Part shown: positions 1-11,767 of the stretch, one piece after another | Layout: every line of letters starts with the position of its first letter | Position numbering within the stretch: the first letter of the stretch is position 1 | Assembly (NCBI GenBank): GCA_963921195.1 | Contig: OY992537.1 | Coordinates: 181,800,065-181,864,064 of the forward strand | Length of the DNA stretch: 64,000 nucleotides | Source of the DNA: Pegoplata infirma | Taxonomy: Eukaryota > Arthropoda > Insecta > Diptera > Anthomyiidae | Direction of reading: 5' to 3' | The notes under the pieces: generated by a model | Told to the model about the DNA's origin: nothing | The model's database searches: none | Seen by the model: only the letters and a program-made list of their open reading frames with translations | Made by a program: the position numbers and the translations under genes

Positions 1-356
1 ATTTTGCACTAAAGAAATGCAAGTTTATCATAATTAAAAAAAATATATATTCCACGACCATAGAAGGGGGCGTACCAAAAAAAAAACGAAATTTTCTAAT
101 TCTCAGGGTCCAAATGCAGGACTTTGAACTTTTTGTAGCATAAAAATGTTGCATTTGTTAAACAAAAACACAAAAAATCATTTGAAAAATTAATAATATT
201 TTTCAGAGGTTGGTTTAGTTCTTCAAGGGGGAACTTTTTTCCCCCTGGTCCGATTTTAGTCATTTACGAACTTAACCTGAATAGGAACATAAGACATATT
301 TGTGCCAAGTGTCGGGAGTATAGCTCTTTTATTTTGGACTGCATCGTGTTAACTAC

Positions 357-409
357 AGACGGACGGACGGACGGACGGACGGACGGACGGACGGACAGAC
401 GGACGGACA
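357..409 (-). repeat. (GTCY)n microsatellite of mini-me
   Basis: About thirteen tandem GGAC units (GTCC on the minus strand), the proto-microsatellite typical of dipteran mini-me elements. It is followed by GATCGATTCTAAG-type core sequence and a short TA tract. Confidence 0.9.
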
Positions 410-521
410 TTCATGTGACTTAGAATCGATCACTGATCATAAATATATATACTTTATGGGGTCCTAGACCGATATTTTGATGCGTTACACACGGAATGAC
501 AAAGTGAGTATACCACCATAC

Positions 522-2766
522 TAGGGTTTCTAAATTCCCGGACTTTTTCAATTCCCGGGAAAGCGTTTTAAAAAAATCTTATTCCCGGGAATTCCCGGGA
601 ATTTTTAAATTAAAACAAATCATATAAAAAAAGTTTTATTAACCTAAAAAATATACGTAGAAAGTTCATAAAATCTAATTTTTGTAGAAATAATGGACCG
701 CGTCACAATTGTATTGTTTGCATAGACGTATTTCCCCTCCATACACAATTTTTCACAATGCGGAAAATATGTACAACATATTCGATTTTGAAATTTTACA
801 ACAAAAGTTTTTGTAACAAACTTTTGGAAACGTTTTCTAATTTTGACTACGCCAACCGTAAGAAGCAGTAGCATTATATTTTTAAAATATAATTAATTTA
901 ACTTTTGAATTATTAAAATTAATCGGTTTAAGGCATCCGTGCCAAAATAAGAACACCAATATACTGTGGATATCAGACTTTTACTTCATTTATAAAATTT
1001 TAAGCTGAATGGCAGGTTTGTTTCTTTAAAAAATTAATATTTTTTGTTTAAGCGCTACAAAGATTGTTAATCTGAATATGAAATACAAAATTTCGAAAAG
1101 AAGAAATCATTAGAACTTTATATTAAGAAAACTTTTGCCAATTTGCAACCAACCTTCGATGTGAAATTTAGTTTTATTTCGTATTTTTTCACGAAATCGA
1201 TTAAAGAAAAATAACACTGTGCTACAAAAAACACAAAATCGAATATACTTTTGAAATGAGGTAGTTAGGGTTGTTGGTCTCGTCGAAAAGATCACCAAAA
1301 TGCCAATCAAACTGGCCAGACACCCTCAAATTTTAAAGTTATTGTCAAAAAACGTTTTTTGGGGACTTTTCTCACTAAACCACGTGTAACTTAAAAAGTT
1401 TTTCACCGATTTTAAATTTTTTAACTGTTTTGGATAGAAGAAATATAGGGCTTTTTAGGTGTGTGAATTGGTCTATACATTTAAGAAAGATATGTATTGA
1501 TTTTTTCAACAATATCTAACTTTTTTGTTATTTTTTGAAAAATTTTTGAGTTTATCGATTTTTTTCTGCTATAGTTCGTTCAACAATATTTATATTTCTA
1601 AACGTATTCTTAAAGAAAATTTAATTGTGAATACGATGAGATTTATGCCGAAAAAATCGAATAACAATTGACAGAGTTGTAATAACTTTTCTAAAAAATA
1701 AAATTACGATTTTGCATGAAATTGCCGTTCGGACAACCCAGGCAAAAAAAATAAACAAATAAACGAACATACTGAGAGGTCGCGTATCATTATTTTAAAG
1801 GTTTTTGGCCCCCTGAATTCGAATTTGACTTTGAAATTGCGCTATCTTATTAAGTTTTTGATATATCAATTTATGTTTAATATCTGAAAAACCTGACGAG
1901 ATAGAACAATTTTAAGGCCAGATTCGGATTCAGCGCGCCAAAAACCTTTAAAAATTGTGTACATGACCTCTTATGATAATTTATTTTCTTTTGCCTGGGA
2001 TATCTGAACGGCGATTTCCTGCAAAATCTTAATTTTCTTTTTTAGAAAAATTATCACAACTCTGCCAATTGTTATTCGATTTCTTCAGAATAAAGCTTAT
2101 CGAATTAAGAATTAAATTTTCTTTAAAAAAACGTTAATAAATAAAAAGGTTGTTAAACGAACTATAGCAGAAAAAAATCGATAAACTCGAAAAATTTTCA
2201 AAAAATAACAAAAAAATTAAATACTATAGAAAAAATCAATAGATATCTTTCTTATATGTGTAGACCAATTCACACACATGGAAAGCCCTATCCTTCTTCT
2301 ATCCAAAACAGTTAAAAAATTTAAAATCGGTTGAAAATTTTCTGAATTACACAAGGTTTAGTGAGCAAAGTCCCAAAAAAACGTTTTTTGACAATAACTC
2401 TAAAATTTGAGGGTGTCTGGCAAGTTAAATGGGCATTTTTGTGATCTACTCGACAAAACCAACAACCTATACCATGTCACATTAGAAGTATTTTTTCACT
2501 GTAGCACAGTGTAATTATAAGGCCTAAATAATATGCAAGCTGAAGCACATCCATACTAGTTTTTCTTCAAAAACTTTAATTTTTTCAAAGTTTTATTGTT
2601 ATTTTTATTAATCATTTAAAATTGTGTTAAAAATGTGTAAATTAAATATATTTTTCTTTAAATAATTGCGACGAATTCCCGAAATTTCCCGAAGCAAAAA
2701 TCCCGGGATTTTAAGAAAAATATTTCCCGGGAATTCCCGGGAAATTTTTCCCATATAGAAACCCTA
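522..2766. mobile_element. Non-autonomous hAT-like element, 2.2 kb
   Basis: The ends are TAGGGTTTCTA and its reverse complement TAGAAACCCTA. They are flanked by an exact 8 bp duplication, CACCATAC, at 514-521 and 2767-2774. The right arm lacks this insertion, and removing element plus one repeat restores the mini-me sequence. An 8 bp TSD and a TAGGG end fit the hAT superfamily. Subterminal ATTCCCGGGAATT motifs repeat at both ends (about 533-600 and 2670-2750) and may be transposase-binding sites. No transposase frame is visible. The interior carries a nested fold-back (1215-2511). Confidence 0.82.
1215..2511. mobile_element. CACTGTGC fold-back element nested in the hAT-like element
   Basis: It begins CACTGTGCTACA and ends TGTAGCACAGTG, and nearly its whole length is an inverted repeat with an axis near 1865. 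For example, CACCCTCAAATTTTA near 1321 pairs with TAAAATTTGAGGGTG near 2402. It is flanked by TAA at 1212-1214 and 2512-2514. The TNA-type TSD and ends resemble the element at the centre of the giant palindrome (21704-24823). Non-coding; the superfamily assignment (PIF/Harbinger-like from the TNA TSD) is an inference. Confidence 0.7.
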
Positions 2767-2774
2767 CACCATAC

Positions 2775-3094
2775 TGTAGTTGGAGGGTATAAAAACATCG
2801 AAAGAATTATACTGCGAAACTTACCTTTTTGCAATATTGTTAGACCAATTATGCCGTTATATTTCATTTGTATGCCTTCTTTACATTAATTGCTAGATGT
2901 TTTTTTTAAATATTTTTAAAAATACAAGAGTAAAGATGATAGTAGACTTTGAAAGACCCTAAAATTAATATGTCACTTTATATAAATTGGTGTTCTTATT
3001 GTTAGTGTATTAGGAGTGTTTTCATATGCAATAGTAAAGAGAAACTTATCGAGAGTGGAATTAAGATGGTATCCACCCAATTGAATACCCACTA
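2775..3094. repeat. Palindrome-arm segment shared with 52105-52450
   Basis: Non-coding AT-rich sequence whose reverse complement is found at 52105-52450, running from the mini-me 5' end to the TA where MITE 3095-3895 inserted. No gene is visible. Confidence 0.8.
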
Positions 3095-3895
3095 CACTCA
3101 AAAAAATAAACCAAAACGCCTGGTAAAATGGCTTGTAATCCCGTTCTACCAATATTTAACAATTTTCCTTGTTTTTTAACAAAAAATCTTGTATTTGCTC
3201 AAACGAGAACTATAGTTTAATTGGTAATTTTACAAATTTATTTTCGTAATTGTTTTCTACCATTTTGAAAGGTTATTTTACAAAAAAAAAATGTAATTTT
3301 ACAACAAAGTTTTTATTACGAGGATTCTAGTTGATTTACAAAAAAAAACTGAATTTTACAAAAATTATGTTATACGAGGATTTATGTTGTTTAACAAAAA
3401 AAAAAAACATTTTTTTTTTTGTAAATATTCTATTTTTTTTTTTTTAAATTTTCCAAGTCCCGGACAAAACTTTTTTTATTAAAAAAATAGTTAAAAAAAA
3501 GTTGACAAAATTTTCAAAAATTTATTACGAGGATTCTAGTTAATTTACAAAAAAAAACAGTTATTTTACAAAAATGATTTTATTACGATTTATGTTGTTT
3601 AACAAAAATTTTTTTTTGTAAATTTACCATTTTGGTTTGTAAATTTACCATTTTTTTTATACATATTTACCATTTTTTCTTGTAACTTTACCATTTTTTT
3701 TTTTATTTTTCCGGTTTTAAAACAATATTTTTACTAATAAAATTGATTGTTTTGCCAATTTTAGGCGCATTCAAAATTATGAGGAAATCCTCGTAATTTT
3801 ACGAGAATTTTACCTACCTCCTATTTTACGAAAATAGCCTCGTAAAATCACGATATTTTTTTGGTAAATTTACAAGGTTTTTTTTTTTTTTAGTG
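3095..3895. mobile_element. CACTCAAAAA-family MITE (subfamily with TTACGAGG core)
   Basis: Starts CACTCAAAAAAATAAACC and ends TTTTTTTAGTG, flanked by TA (3093-3094 and 3896-3897). The interior is a near-palindrome of TTTTACAAAA and ATTACGAGGAT motifs. Close relatives are at 44641-45389 and 46517-47262; the last sits at nearly the mirrored position in the right arm but about 6 bp from the exact mirror site. A TA TSD suggests Tc1/mariner-type mobilisation. No transposase frame. Confidence 0.83.
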
Positions 3896-3897
3896 TA

Positions 3898-4890
3898 ATA
3901 GTATAGACGATAATTTTCAGTGGGCAAAGATCATCAAAATAATTTAGTTTTTCGGGGTTGGACCAAATTATGGGGTGAAAAATTTAAAAACGTCAATACT
4001 TATGCGATAGCTGAATTTCTTTTTAGTGGTCTGAAATTTTTATGATATACATCTCGTAACATGTACTATCGTGTAGGCTTGATGCCATTTTGAAATAAAA
4101 AAAAAGTTTTTTTTTCGACCCACCTTACCCACTAGTCCTAACTTGAATTGCCAGCTGTTTATTATGAAATTCAAAATAGTAAACAAATAAAAATTCTAAT
4201 TTCCCAAACCATATTAATAATCAAGAATGCCTTATTAACAGGGCAAGGAAGTTCATGCACTAAAAATCGCGTTTTAAGCGCTAAAAATATGTATCAAAAA
4301 TTTAAAAATATGCAGTAAAAACTAAAAAAATATGCATTTAAAAATTGATTTATTTTAATATTTATTCATAAAAAACATAATATTCAGGTCCATTGTGAAA
4401 AATATTTATATGTACGTGTAAATTAAAGTGGAGCAAATTTAGCTTTTTTTTCGAATTTCGAAAATGTCAGAGTCGGGAAAGTTGCCTTTTTGGGTCAATA
4501 TTAACACACAAAAATTTTGGACCTGTAGGACAATGGGTTTGGGTTCTTTTTATGACATGAAATCGGAAAGTTCCGAAAATTGTTTACAAAATTTCAAAAA
4601 AATTCTTCAAATTATTTAAGCAATTTCTTAATTTCCCAAAAATGGGCGTGGCAATTGTTCGATTGTTCCAAAATTTGTTGTCATTATTAGTTATGCCCTA
4701 CATTATTATAAAACCAAATTTCAAGCCAGGATCTTTTAAATTAGATTTTTGTCCACCTAGATTGCCCAAATGTCGCACTGTGCCACGGTCGCGTTTATTT
4801 CGATTTATTTCAAACTAATTTCATTTGATTTCAAATTGGGAAACATTTTTCCTTTAGAAAGTTTTAAAATCTAAGACATTTTTACATTTA
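3898..4890. repeat. Palindrome-arm segment, non-coding
   Basis: Bases 3898-4230 mirror 46175-46514 and about 4560-4890 mirror 42945-43250. The stretch 4231-4560 has no partner at the expected place. A motif with GTCCACCTAG...CGCACTGTG near 4752-4785 recurs near 43035-43075 and 44450-44482 and looks like the end of an old CACTGTG element. No open frame of note. Confidence 0.6.
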
Positions 4891-5005
4891 GGCCTTTATT
4901 CATAATACTTAAAGTGTACTTAAAGTAGGTTTATTTGACAAATATTCATGCAATATCAGTCAAATAAACCTACATTAGATTTAATTTACTCATTATGAAT
5001 AGCCC
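4891..5005. mobile_element. 115 bp GGCC...TTATTCATAA hairpin MITE, left arm only
   Basis: Begins GGCCTTTATTCATAAT and ends ATTATGAATAGCCC. The two halves pair (AGGTTTATTTGAC near 4927 with GTCAAATAAACCT near 4959). The mirrored right-arm site near 42940 lacks it, so it inserted after the arms arose. Its ends resemble the GGCCTATTC hairpins at 37298 and 59823. Confidence 0.65.
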
Positions 5006-6379
5006 AGTTATTATTTTAAAACAATTATTTTACTTTCTTTAGAATTCAATACATTAAGTTTTTTCTAACAATTTTTTTTTTTTTTTTACGAATTTATGAA
5101 ATTCCGTGTTTTAAACCGTTTCTTTATTATGACTATTAAAAAACAATATGTCGTTAATGCGAAAATATTTGATTAACAATATTTCTGTTCATCGAATATC
5201 TTTCTTATTTTAATTTAAACGTTTAACAATATTTACATTTATACCAGTATGATGTTGTCATTTTTAAAAACTTTTTATTAACTTTTTGGGTGTGGGTTTT
5301 ATAAAAAAAATTTGAACATTTTAAATTTGTTTAAATTAATTTTTGAATTTTTGTAGAAAAACGCTACAAAAACCCAAGAAAAGGATTCATTAAAGACAAC
5401 ATCATATTGGGTTTAGAAAATTATTTTTCTGATAAAAAAAATAAAATGTGTTTTAGTACTATGTATCTTTGGTGTTTGTTTTTAAACAAAGAAAGAAATT
5501 TATATCAAATAATTTAACACTAGTAAACATTGATTTCATGTTTGGCAGCCAATACGAAGTTTGACTTCAAAATTTTCTAGCGCGTTCAGTTATTGAATCA
5601 ACAAAAAACAAGTAAGAAGATTATTGTTGGTCAAGACCAAACATATAATACCCGGGGTCTGGACCCATCGGACCCAGAACCAGTTGGTTCCCTTAAGGAC
5701 CATCATATTTTCTGATATACGTGAATTTTGGGGCGTAATACACAGAAAAAAAAATATTGAGAAAAACAATTTGAGTAATCACTTGTTTAAATTTTTAAAT
5801 AAGATTTAATTGACGCAATTTAAAATTTACCCAAAAATTAAAAAAAAAAATTAATACAAAATTTAATAATTTTTTTATTGTATTTTTTTACTCTCTTAGT
5901 GTTTTGAATTCTTATTTAGTTTATAGTTTTTTGTATATCATCAATTCCATGAGAAATCATGAAAAAATTCCCATTTTCTGATTTTTGTTATATTCGGCAC
6001 ACAGAAGCTCTATGGCTCCGTTTAAATATTTCATTTATCAGATCCAAAAAATTTAAATGCCTGCGAATTTTGTACTCCTGCCCATAACATTAAATCATGA
6101 TAATGTTTTGCGGAAGATTTGGGTGTACTTGCCAAAGCAAAGTTTTTTTAGAAAAAATAATGTTATATTACTTTGCTATTCCATGCAAAACGAATCGAAA
6201 TATCAGTGGAGGACCCCATTAACAAACCTAAAGAGCTGTACATTTCGTAAGTGAGTGCAAAAATAAGAGAGTATAAAAGATTCGGCATCAAAGAATATAA
6301 CACTCTCACTTGTTTTATGTACATTTGATAAACAAATGGAAAATTTTTATGCCAAAAGCTTAGACTTGGTGAAAAAGTA
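5006..6379. repeat. Palindrome-arm segment with a back-to-back Helentron-like composite
   Basis: Mirrors about 41576-42945. Between about 5609 and 6316 it carries two Helentron-like 3' ends in opposite orientation. One has AACAAGTAAGAAG followed by the stem-loop TTGGTCAAGACCAA near 5628. The other has GAGAGTATAAAAGATTCGGC and ACACTCTCACTTG ending at 6316. The part near 5945-6060 is related to the module family at 13735-15200 (CTCTATGG, ATTTATCAGATCC). The short frames at 5624-5809 and 6057-6254 look accidental. Confidence 0.6.
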
Positions 6380-7675
6380 GTTTGGTAAAAAAAAATGATT
6401 TTTTTTCACGAAAAACAAAATTATGTTAAAAAAAATTTAATGAAACCAAAATTATTGGTGAAAAAAAATTGATGAAAAAAAAATATGAAAAAAAAAATTT
6501 TTTTGGTGAGATAAAAAAAATCGATGAAAAAAAATTGATGACAAAAAAATACGTTAAAAAAATTTATGAAAAAACATATGATAAAAAAAATTTATGAAAA
6601 AAAAAATTTTGATGAAAAAAAAATTTTGATGAAAAAAAAAAAATTTGATGAAAAAAAATTAATGAAAAAAAAATTAATGAAAAAAAAATTGATGAAAAAA
6701 CAAAAATTTTGATGAAAAAAAAAAATTGTTGACGAAAAAAAAAAATTTAATGAAAAAAAAATTTATGAAAAAAAATATTATGAAAAAAAAAAAAATTGAT
6801 GACAAAAAAATACGTTAAAAAAATTTATGAAAAAACATATGATAAAAAAAAATTTATGAAAAAAAAATTTTGATGAAAAAAAAAAATTTGATGAAAAAAA
6901 AAGTTTGATGAAAAAAAAATTAATGAAAAAAAAATTGATGAAAAAACAAAAATTTTGATGAAAAAAAAAATTGTTGATGAAAACAAAAAATATAATGAAA
7001 AAAAAATTTATGAAAAAAAATATTATGAAAAAAAAAAAATTGATGAAAAAAAAATTTTATGAAAAAAAAAATTTATGAAAAAAAAAATTATGAAAAAAAA
7101 AATTGATGGAAAAAAAATTTGATGAAAAAAAAAATTTGATGAAAAAAAAGGTTTGATGAAAAAAAAAATTGATGAAAAAAAAAATTAATGAAAAAAAATT
7201 GATGAAAAAAAAAAAATTGATGAAAAAACAAAAATTTTGATGAAAAAAAAATTGTTGATGAAAAAAAAAAATTGATGAAAAAAAAATTTATGAAAAAAAA
7301 ATTATGAAAAAAAAAATTGATGAAAAAAAAAATTTGATGAAAAAAAAAGTTTGATGAAAAAAAAAATTTGATGAAAAAAAAAAAATTAATGAAAAAAAAA
7401 TTGATGAAAAAACAAAAATTTTGATGAAAAAAAAAAAATTGTTGATGAAAAAAAAAAATTTGATGAAAAAAAAATTTATGAAAAAAAATATTATGAAAAA
7501 AAAAAAATTGATAAAAAAAAAAATTGATGAAAAAAAAAATTTATGAAAAAAAAAAATTATGAAAAAAAAAATTTAATGAAAAAAAAAAAAAAAATTTGAT
7601 GAAAAAAAAAATTTATGGAAAAAAAATTGATGAAAAAAAAAATTTGATGAAAAACAAAATTTTTTGTTGAAAAAT
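6380..7675 (+). repeat. (GATGAAAAAAAAATTT)n minisatellite
   Basis: About 1.3 kb of degenerate tandem units of roughly 14-18 bp, built from (A)8-10 followed by TTGATG, TTTATG or TTAATG. A higher-order period is visible, since the order of variants repeats (blocks starting near 6540 and 6790). The mirror-image tract in the right arm (40945-41575) is only about half as long, so the array changed length after the arms separated. Confidence 0.9.
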
Positions 7676-8073
7676 AATTATGTTACGTTTTATTCACCAG
7701 CTGCTGAAAAACGGGTTTATTCACCACGAGGTGAATTATTATCCAAGTTACAAACCCAAGTTTTTAAAATTCTTGGTTTTAAGAAAATGAAAATAGTAAT
7801 TCTTGTTTTCTTTTTCGTTAATTGTTAGCTTATATAGTCAAACTGAGGTGGCGTCCTCAACTTTTTTAAAATTAGACACCAGCCTAAAAACATTATCATG
7901 TTAAAAAAAAATTGAGATTTTATTCGCGATTTTCATTTTTATACCCTCCACTCTAGTGATAGAGGGTATATATAAGTTTGTCATTCCGTTTGTAACACCT
8001 CGAAATATTGGTCTAGGACCCCATAAAGTATATATATTCATGATCCTCGATCGATTTTAAGACGATCTAGCGA

Positions 8074-8131
8074 TGTCCGTCCGTCCGTCCGTCCGTCCGT
8101 CTGTCCGTCTGTCTGTCTGTCTGTCTGTCTG
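8074..8131 (+). repeat. (GTCC/GTCT)n microsatellite
   Basis: About fifteen GTCY units within the mini-me copy, changing from mostly GTCC to mostly GTCT along the tract. Confidence 0.92.
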
Positions 8132-8671
8132 TTGAAAACACGCTAACTTTTAAAAGACTTTACGGAGGCTCCTGAAATTTGGCATATATGTTGGGCATTT
8201 ACCTGGTCAGGTTGGTATTGCAATCCAGCGAAATCGGTCCAGTGGTTCAAAAGTTATAAGCAAATGAGTGAATTTCGGCAAGGGTTTTTTTGGAATTTAC
8301 GAGATAAAACACACGGTAACTTTCGAACGGCAATTCTGAGGGTGCTGAAGTGTGGCATATATATTTGTCGTTCTTCAGGTCCGGTTCGTTTTAAATTTCA
8401 GCGAAATCGATCCAGTGGTTCAAAAGTTATTAGCAAAACCGTAAATTTCAGATTCGCCTCACCTTAAATTCACGTGTTGAAAACCCGTTAAACATGTTTT
8501 AAAAACATTGGTAAGTCACAAAAATATTTTACATCGCATTTTTGTCATTCAAAAATATTTTTACACTAAAAGAAAAAAAAAATACACTCGAAAAAAATTT
8601 TACACTCAAAAAAAATTTTACACTCAAAAAAAAAATTTAGTAAATTATTTTTTTTTTTTTTTCAAAAATTA

Positions 8672-9275
8672 CACTCAAAAAAAAAAAACTGTAAAGTTAG
8701 CAAAAAATTTAGTTAAATTTAACTAAAAAAGCACCTGATTTTGGGCCTACTAAATTTTTAGTTAATTTAACTAAAAATATTTAGTTAACTTTTCGTAGAA
8801 TGAATGTAGCAAAAAAAACCGTAACTTTAACTAAAAATTTAGCTGAAATTTCGTAACGTTTTTATGTACATATATTAACAAAAAAATTAGTTGAATTCAG
8901 CTAAACTTTTTGTTACTTTTCGTAAACTAAAATTTACAAAATATTTTGTAAAAAATTGTAAGTTTATTTTTTCTGTTTTTTCATCAGCTTAAGTAGAACT
9001 TATGAGATTCGCATAGGAGGCTACACAAGAAATTTCACTTAACAAATTTGTTACGAAAAATCAGCAAAATAATTAGTAAAAATTCGTAAACTCAGTTTTG
9101 AAGTCAACAAAAAAAATTAATTCAAAATTTGTTCAAAACTAGTATTTTCGTAAATTGAACTTAACTAAAAAAAGTAGTTAAAACGCTGATTTTAACTAAA
9201 AATTTGCTAAAAAGCCAGTAAACTCGAGTTAACAAAAAAAAATTTGTTAACTTTACAGTTTTATTTTTTTGAGTG
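8672..9275. mobile_element. CACTCAAAAA-family MITE nested in mini-me
   Basis: Starts CACTCAAAAAAAAAAAAC and ends TTTATTTTTTTGAGTG, flanked by TA (8670-8671 and 9276-9277). Its first bases (CTGTAAAGTTAGCAAAAA) match the subfamily of 52454-53346. The interior is rich in TTAACTAAAAATTTAGTTAA-type inverted motifs. Non-coding. Confidence 0.8.
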
Positions 9276-9490
9276 TAGTTAAAAAATTAGTTAGTTTACA
9301 CTAAAAGAAAAAAGAAATATACTCAAAAAAAAATTTACACTCAAAAAAAAATTTAGCAAATTATTTTTTTTTTTTTTCAGAAATTAGTGTTAATTTTTCA
9401 CTCTAGAAAATTTACTATAACTTGAAAAGGGCATTGTGGAGGGTATTCATAGATTCGGCCAAGTCGAATTTAATTTTTCTACTTGTTTTT

Positions 9491-10531
9491 ATTTTAAGTT
9501 ATATGTACTATTTTTTAAGTACTTATTATATCTTTATGAAATAAAGCGCAAAATGGTGGTAAATAAGTCTATTTTAATATTTAAAAATATGCAAAAAGTT
9601 GTTGGTTTAAAAGTGCATTTTAAATGCAAATGCAGTTTTTAATTGCATTTTGCAAAACTTTTATCCCTTTTGATTTTTTTTAAATTTTCTTCATAGTTTT
9701 TACCACAAAAACCTGTCCTCCGAACTTTGTGCACGATAAGTGCTCTTTTTTTAATATTTTTTTTTAAAAAAGGTTACCCAATTTTCCCATTCAAAAATTT
9801 AAATTTTTTAAATTACACGAAAAACATGTAAAATCGGTTTAACTTTGGATATATCTATACTATAGTTATATTTTCTTAAGTATTTGTCGTATCGCATTGA
9901 TATAAAGCACATTTGAGTAGTCGCAAAAACATTGGTCATGCAAAAGTGCATTTTAAATGCAAATGCAGTTTAAAAATGCATTTTTTAGATCTCTAATCCT
10001 TTTTTACGTTGATGAAATTTGCATATTTGAAAAAATTATCATTTTTACTTTAAATTAGTGTCCTCCCTTTTTTGAGCAGGTCATATGCATCTATTTAACC
10101 CTCTAACCGGCAGCAGCGCCTCTAGGCGGGGTATACTAAATTGACCCAAAATGCATCAAATTATTTTTCGTTAGACTGCAGTTGACCGGTACATGTTTTC
10201 ACTGTTGTAATCAGACATATAGTTAAAAAGTTATTGTCAATCAAAGTTCAAGTTTCAGGGAAATTGCCAAAATTAAATATTTTTCAAAAACGTGATTTTA
10301 TAAAAATTAAAAAAATATATTTTCGCTTGATCCAGAGCTTAAAAAAATTCAGGGGCGTAGATCAAAGCCTCTAGAATAATTTTGAAAGTTCGGTCAATGA
10401 ATTACTTATAAGGATACTTCAGGAGATGCCTTGAAAGATAGACCATCTAAAGGCGGTATTTCCCATTAGAGGGTCCTTTTTTCTGGTTATTTCTGATACT
10501 TTTTTATTTTGATTTTTTCTATTTTTATAGC
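9491..10531. repeat. Palindrome-arm segment with two ATGCAAAT modules
   Basis: Mirrors 39725-40690 plus 35952-36095, the two right-arm parts being separated by the hAT-like element at 36096. It contains the octamer module AAATGCAAATGCAG at 9623-9635 and 9956-9968, and a TTTAACCCTCTAACCGGCAG motif near 10097 that resembles the AACCCTCTAA modules of the central element. No coding frame. Confidence 0.7.
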
Positions 10532-10992
10532 TCCACTTACAATTAGTGATAGAGGGTATATATAAGTTTGTCATTCCGTTTGTAACTCATGGAAATATCG
10601 GTCTGGGACCCCATAAAGTATATATATTCATGATGCCCGATCGATTTTAAGACATTCTAGCGATGTCCGTCTGTCTGTCTGTGGAAAATGTGATCACGGC
10701 CAAACTATTACATGGAGATGACTGAAACTTAATATATTTATAGGAAGTTCTCTCGAGAAGTTTGGTATTGCATTTGAGCGACATCGGTTCAGCGGCTCAA
10801 AAGTTATGAACGAAAATGTAAGGACACCTCAAAAATTTTAGTACATTCAACATAACCTAAAAATACAAAATGCTTTAATTCGGCTGCTAGTTGACATATG
10901 TGAACATAATTGAACACCAAATGGTATTTAAACAAGTACGAACATATTTTTTGACAAAAAAAGAAAAAAATCACGGATTTTTTTTTTAACAA
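10532..10992 (+). mobile_element. mini-me element, truncated, shared by both arms
   Basis: Contains AGTGATAGAGGGTATATATAAG, TTTGTCATTCCGTTTG, the CCCATAAAGTATATATATTC core and a short GTCT tract near 10666-10681, then a tail with GCGACATCGGTTCAGC. The partner at 35397-35951 is longer at its 3' end, so the left copy has lost its 3' stem-loop. Presence in both arms places this insertion before palindrome formation. Confidence 0.8.
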
Positions 10993-11767
10993 TTGTTAAA
11001 CAATTGTTAAAAAAATGAAATTTTTAAAGTAACTTTTATATATTTTTTTATCCGTTACTTGGCAAGACCGCCTCTAGGTACCAACAATTTCATCTGGACG
11101 GAAAACCGCTAAGTTTTTGATATTTCTGAGTACAGAAATGGAATTTTCGTGCACAAATTACCTAAGAAATATTTTTTTTATTGAAAAACAAAAACTACAA
11201 AAACTACAAAAAAATATTTTTTAACACGTGAATTCGAGGTGAAAATTTTTACCCTTGGGACCGTTATTGCTGAAACCTGACCAGAAGAATTCCAAAAATA
11301 TATATTCCAGGATTCAACAATCAGCCTTGAAGTTGAGTTTTGAACGTATTTTTAAAAGACAGAGAAATTGAAAAACAATTACCTACTAACGAATCAAACC
11401 AACATGTAAAATCCTGCTGATGATAACACATAACTAAAGTATTTGAAACCGGAATGGGAATACCGGAAACGTCTGTAATTTTTAGAAATTAAAATTTCTC
11501 CTATATTTTTAAAACTTAAACCTTTATAACAAATAGTATTAGAGTCTGTGATCGATCTATACAAGTAAAAAATCAATAAATTGTTTATTTTAGTATAAAA
11601 AACACACTAAAAATTAATTTTTAAACGAAAATTCAAAAATGGCTAAAAAACTGCTAAAATAGTTTCGAAAATGGCTAAAAAAAACGGCTAAGAGCTAAAT
11701 GCCTTTTTCTCCGGCTAAACGAGTTCAAAAGGAACTAAATCTAGCCGGAAAATGGCACTGCTAAGGT
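10993..11767. repeat. Palindrome-arm segment, non-coding
   Basis: Mirrors 33951-34611 and 35206-35345 of the right arm, which is interrupted there by a Harbinger-like MITE. The frame at 11394-11576 has a similar counterpart at 34132-34353, but this reflects duplicated DNA rather than a conserved protein: the two differ in length and neither matches a family I recognise. Confidence 0.65.

Larger units (their letters stand above)
1..2793 (-). mobile_element. mini-me/DINE-1 (Helentron-like) element, split by a hAT-like insertion
   Basis: Read on the minus strand, the element starts with TATACCCTCCAACTACAG (from 2791), is interrupted by the hAT-like element, and resumes at 521 with TATACTCACTTTGTCATTCC, the TA-rich core, a (GTCY)n tract and the conserved tail that includes ACAGTCCAAAATAAAAGAGC. 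The 3' stem-loop lies beyond base 1. The right arm has the partner copy at 52434-54032. The order of TA core, GTCY microsatellite and 3' hairpin is the known mini-me/DINE-1 layout of flies. No coding capacity is seen. Confidence 0.8.
7940..9490 (+). mobile_element. mini-me/DINE-1 element, left arm only
   Basis: Starts TATACCCTCCACTCTAGTG and continues with the conserved TTTGTCATTCCGTTTGTAAC block, CCCATAAAGTATATATATTC, a (GTCY)n tract (8074-8131) and the tail. It ends with the stem-loop ATTCGGCCAAGTCGAAT near 9450-9466 and TTTTTCTACTTG. The right arm near 40690 reads straight through without it, so it is a late insertion. It contains an expanded AAAAAATTTTACACTC repeat (8560-8640) and the nested MITE 8672-9275. 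Confidence 0.85.

Noticed and set aside
6380..7675. CRISPR-like or coding repeat
   Set aside because: Units vary continuously in length and sequence and have no spacer/repeat alternation. It is an A/T minisatellite in eukaryotic DNA.
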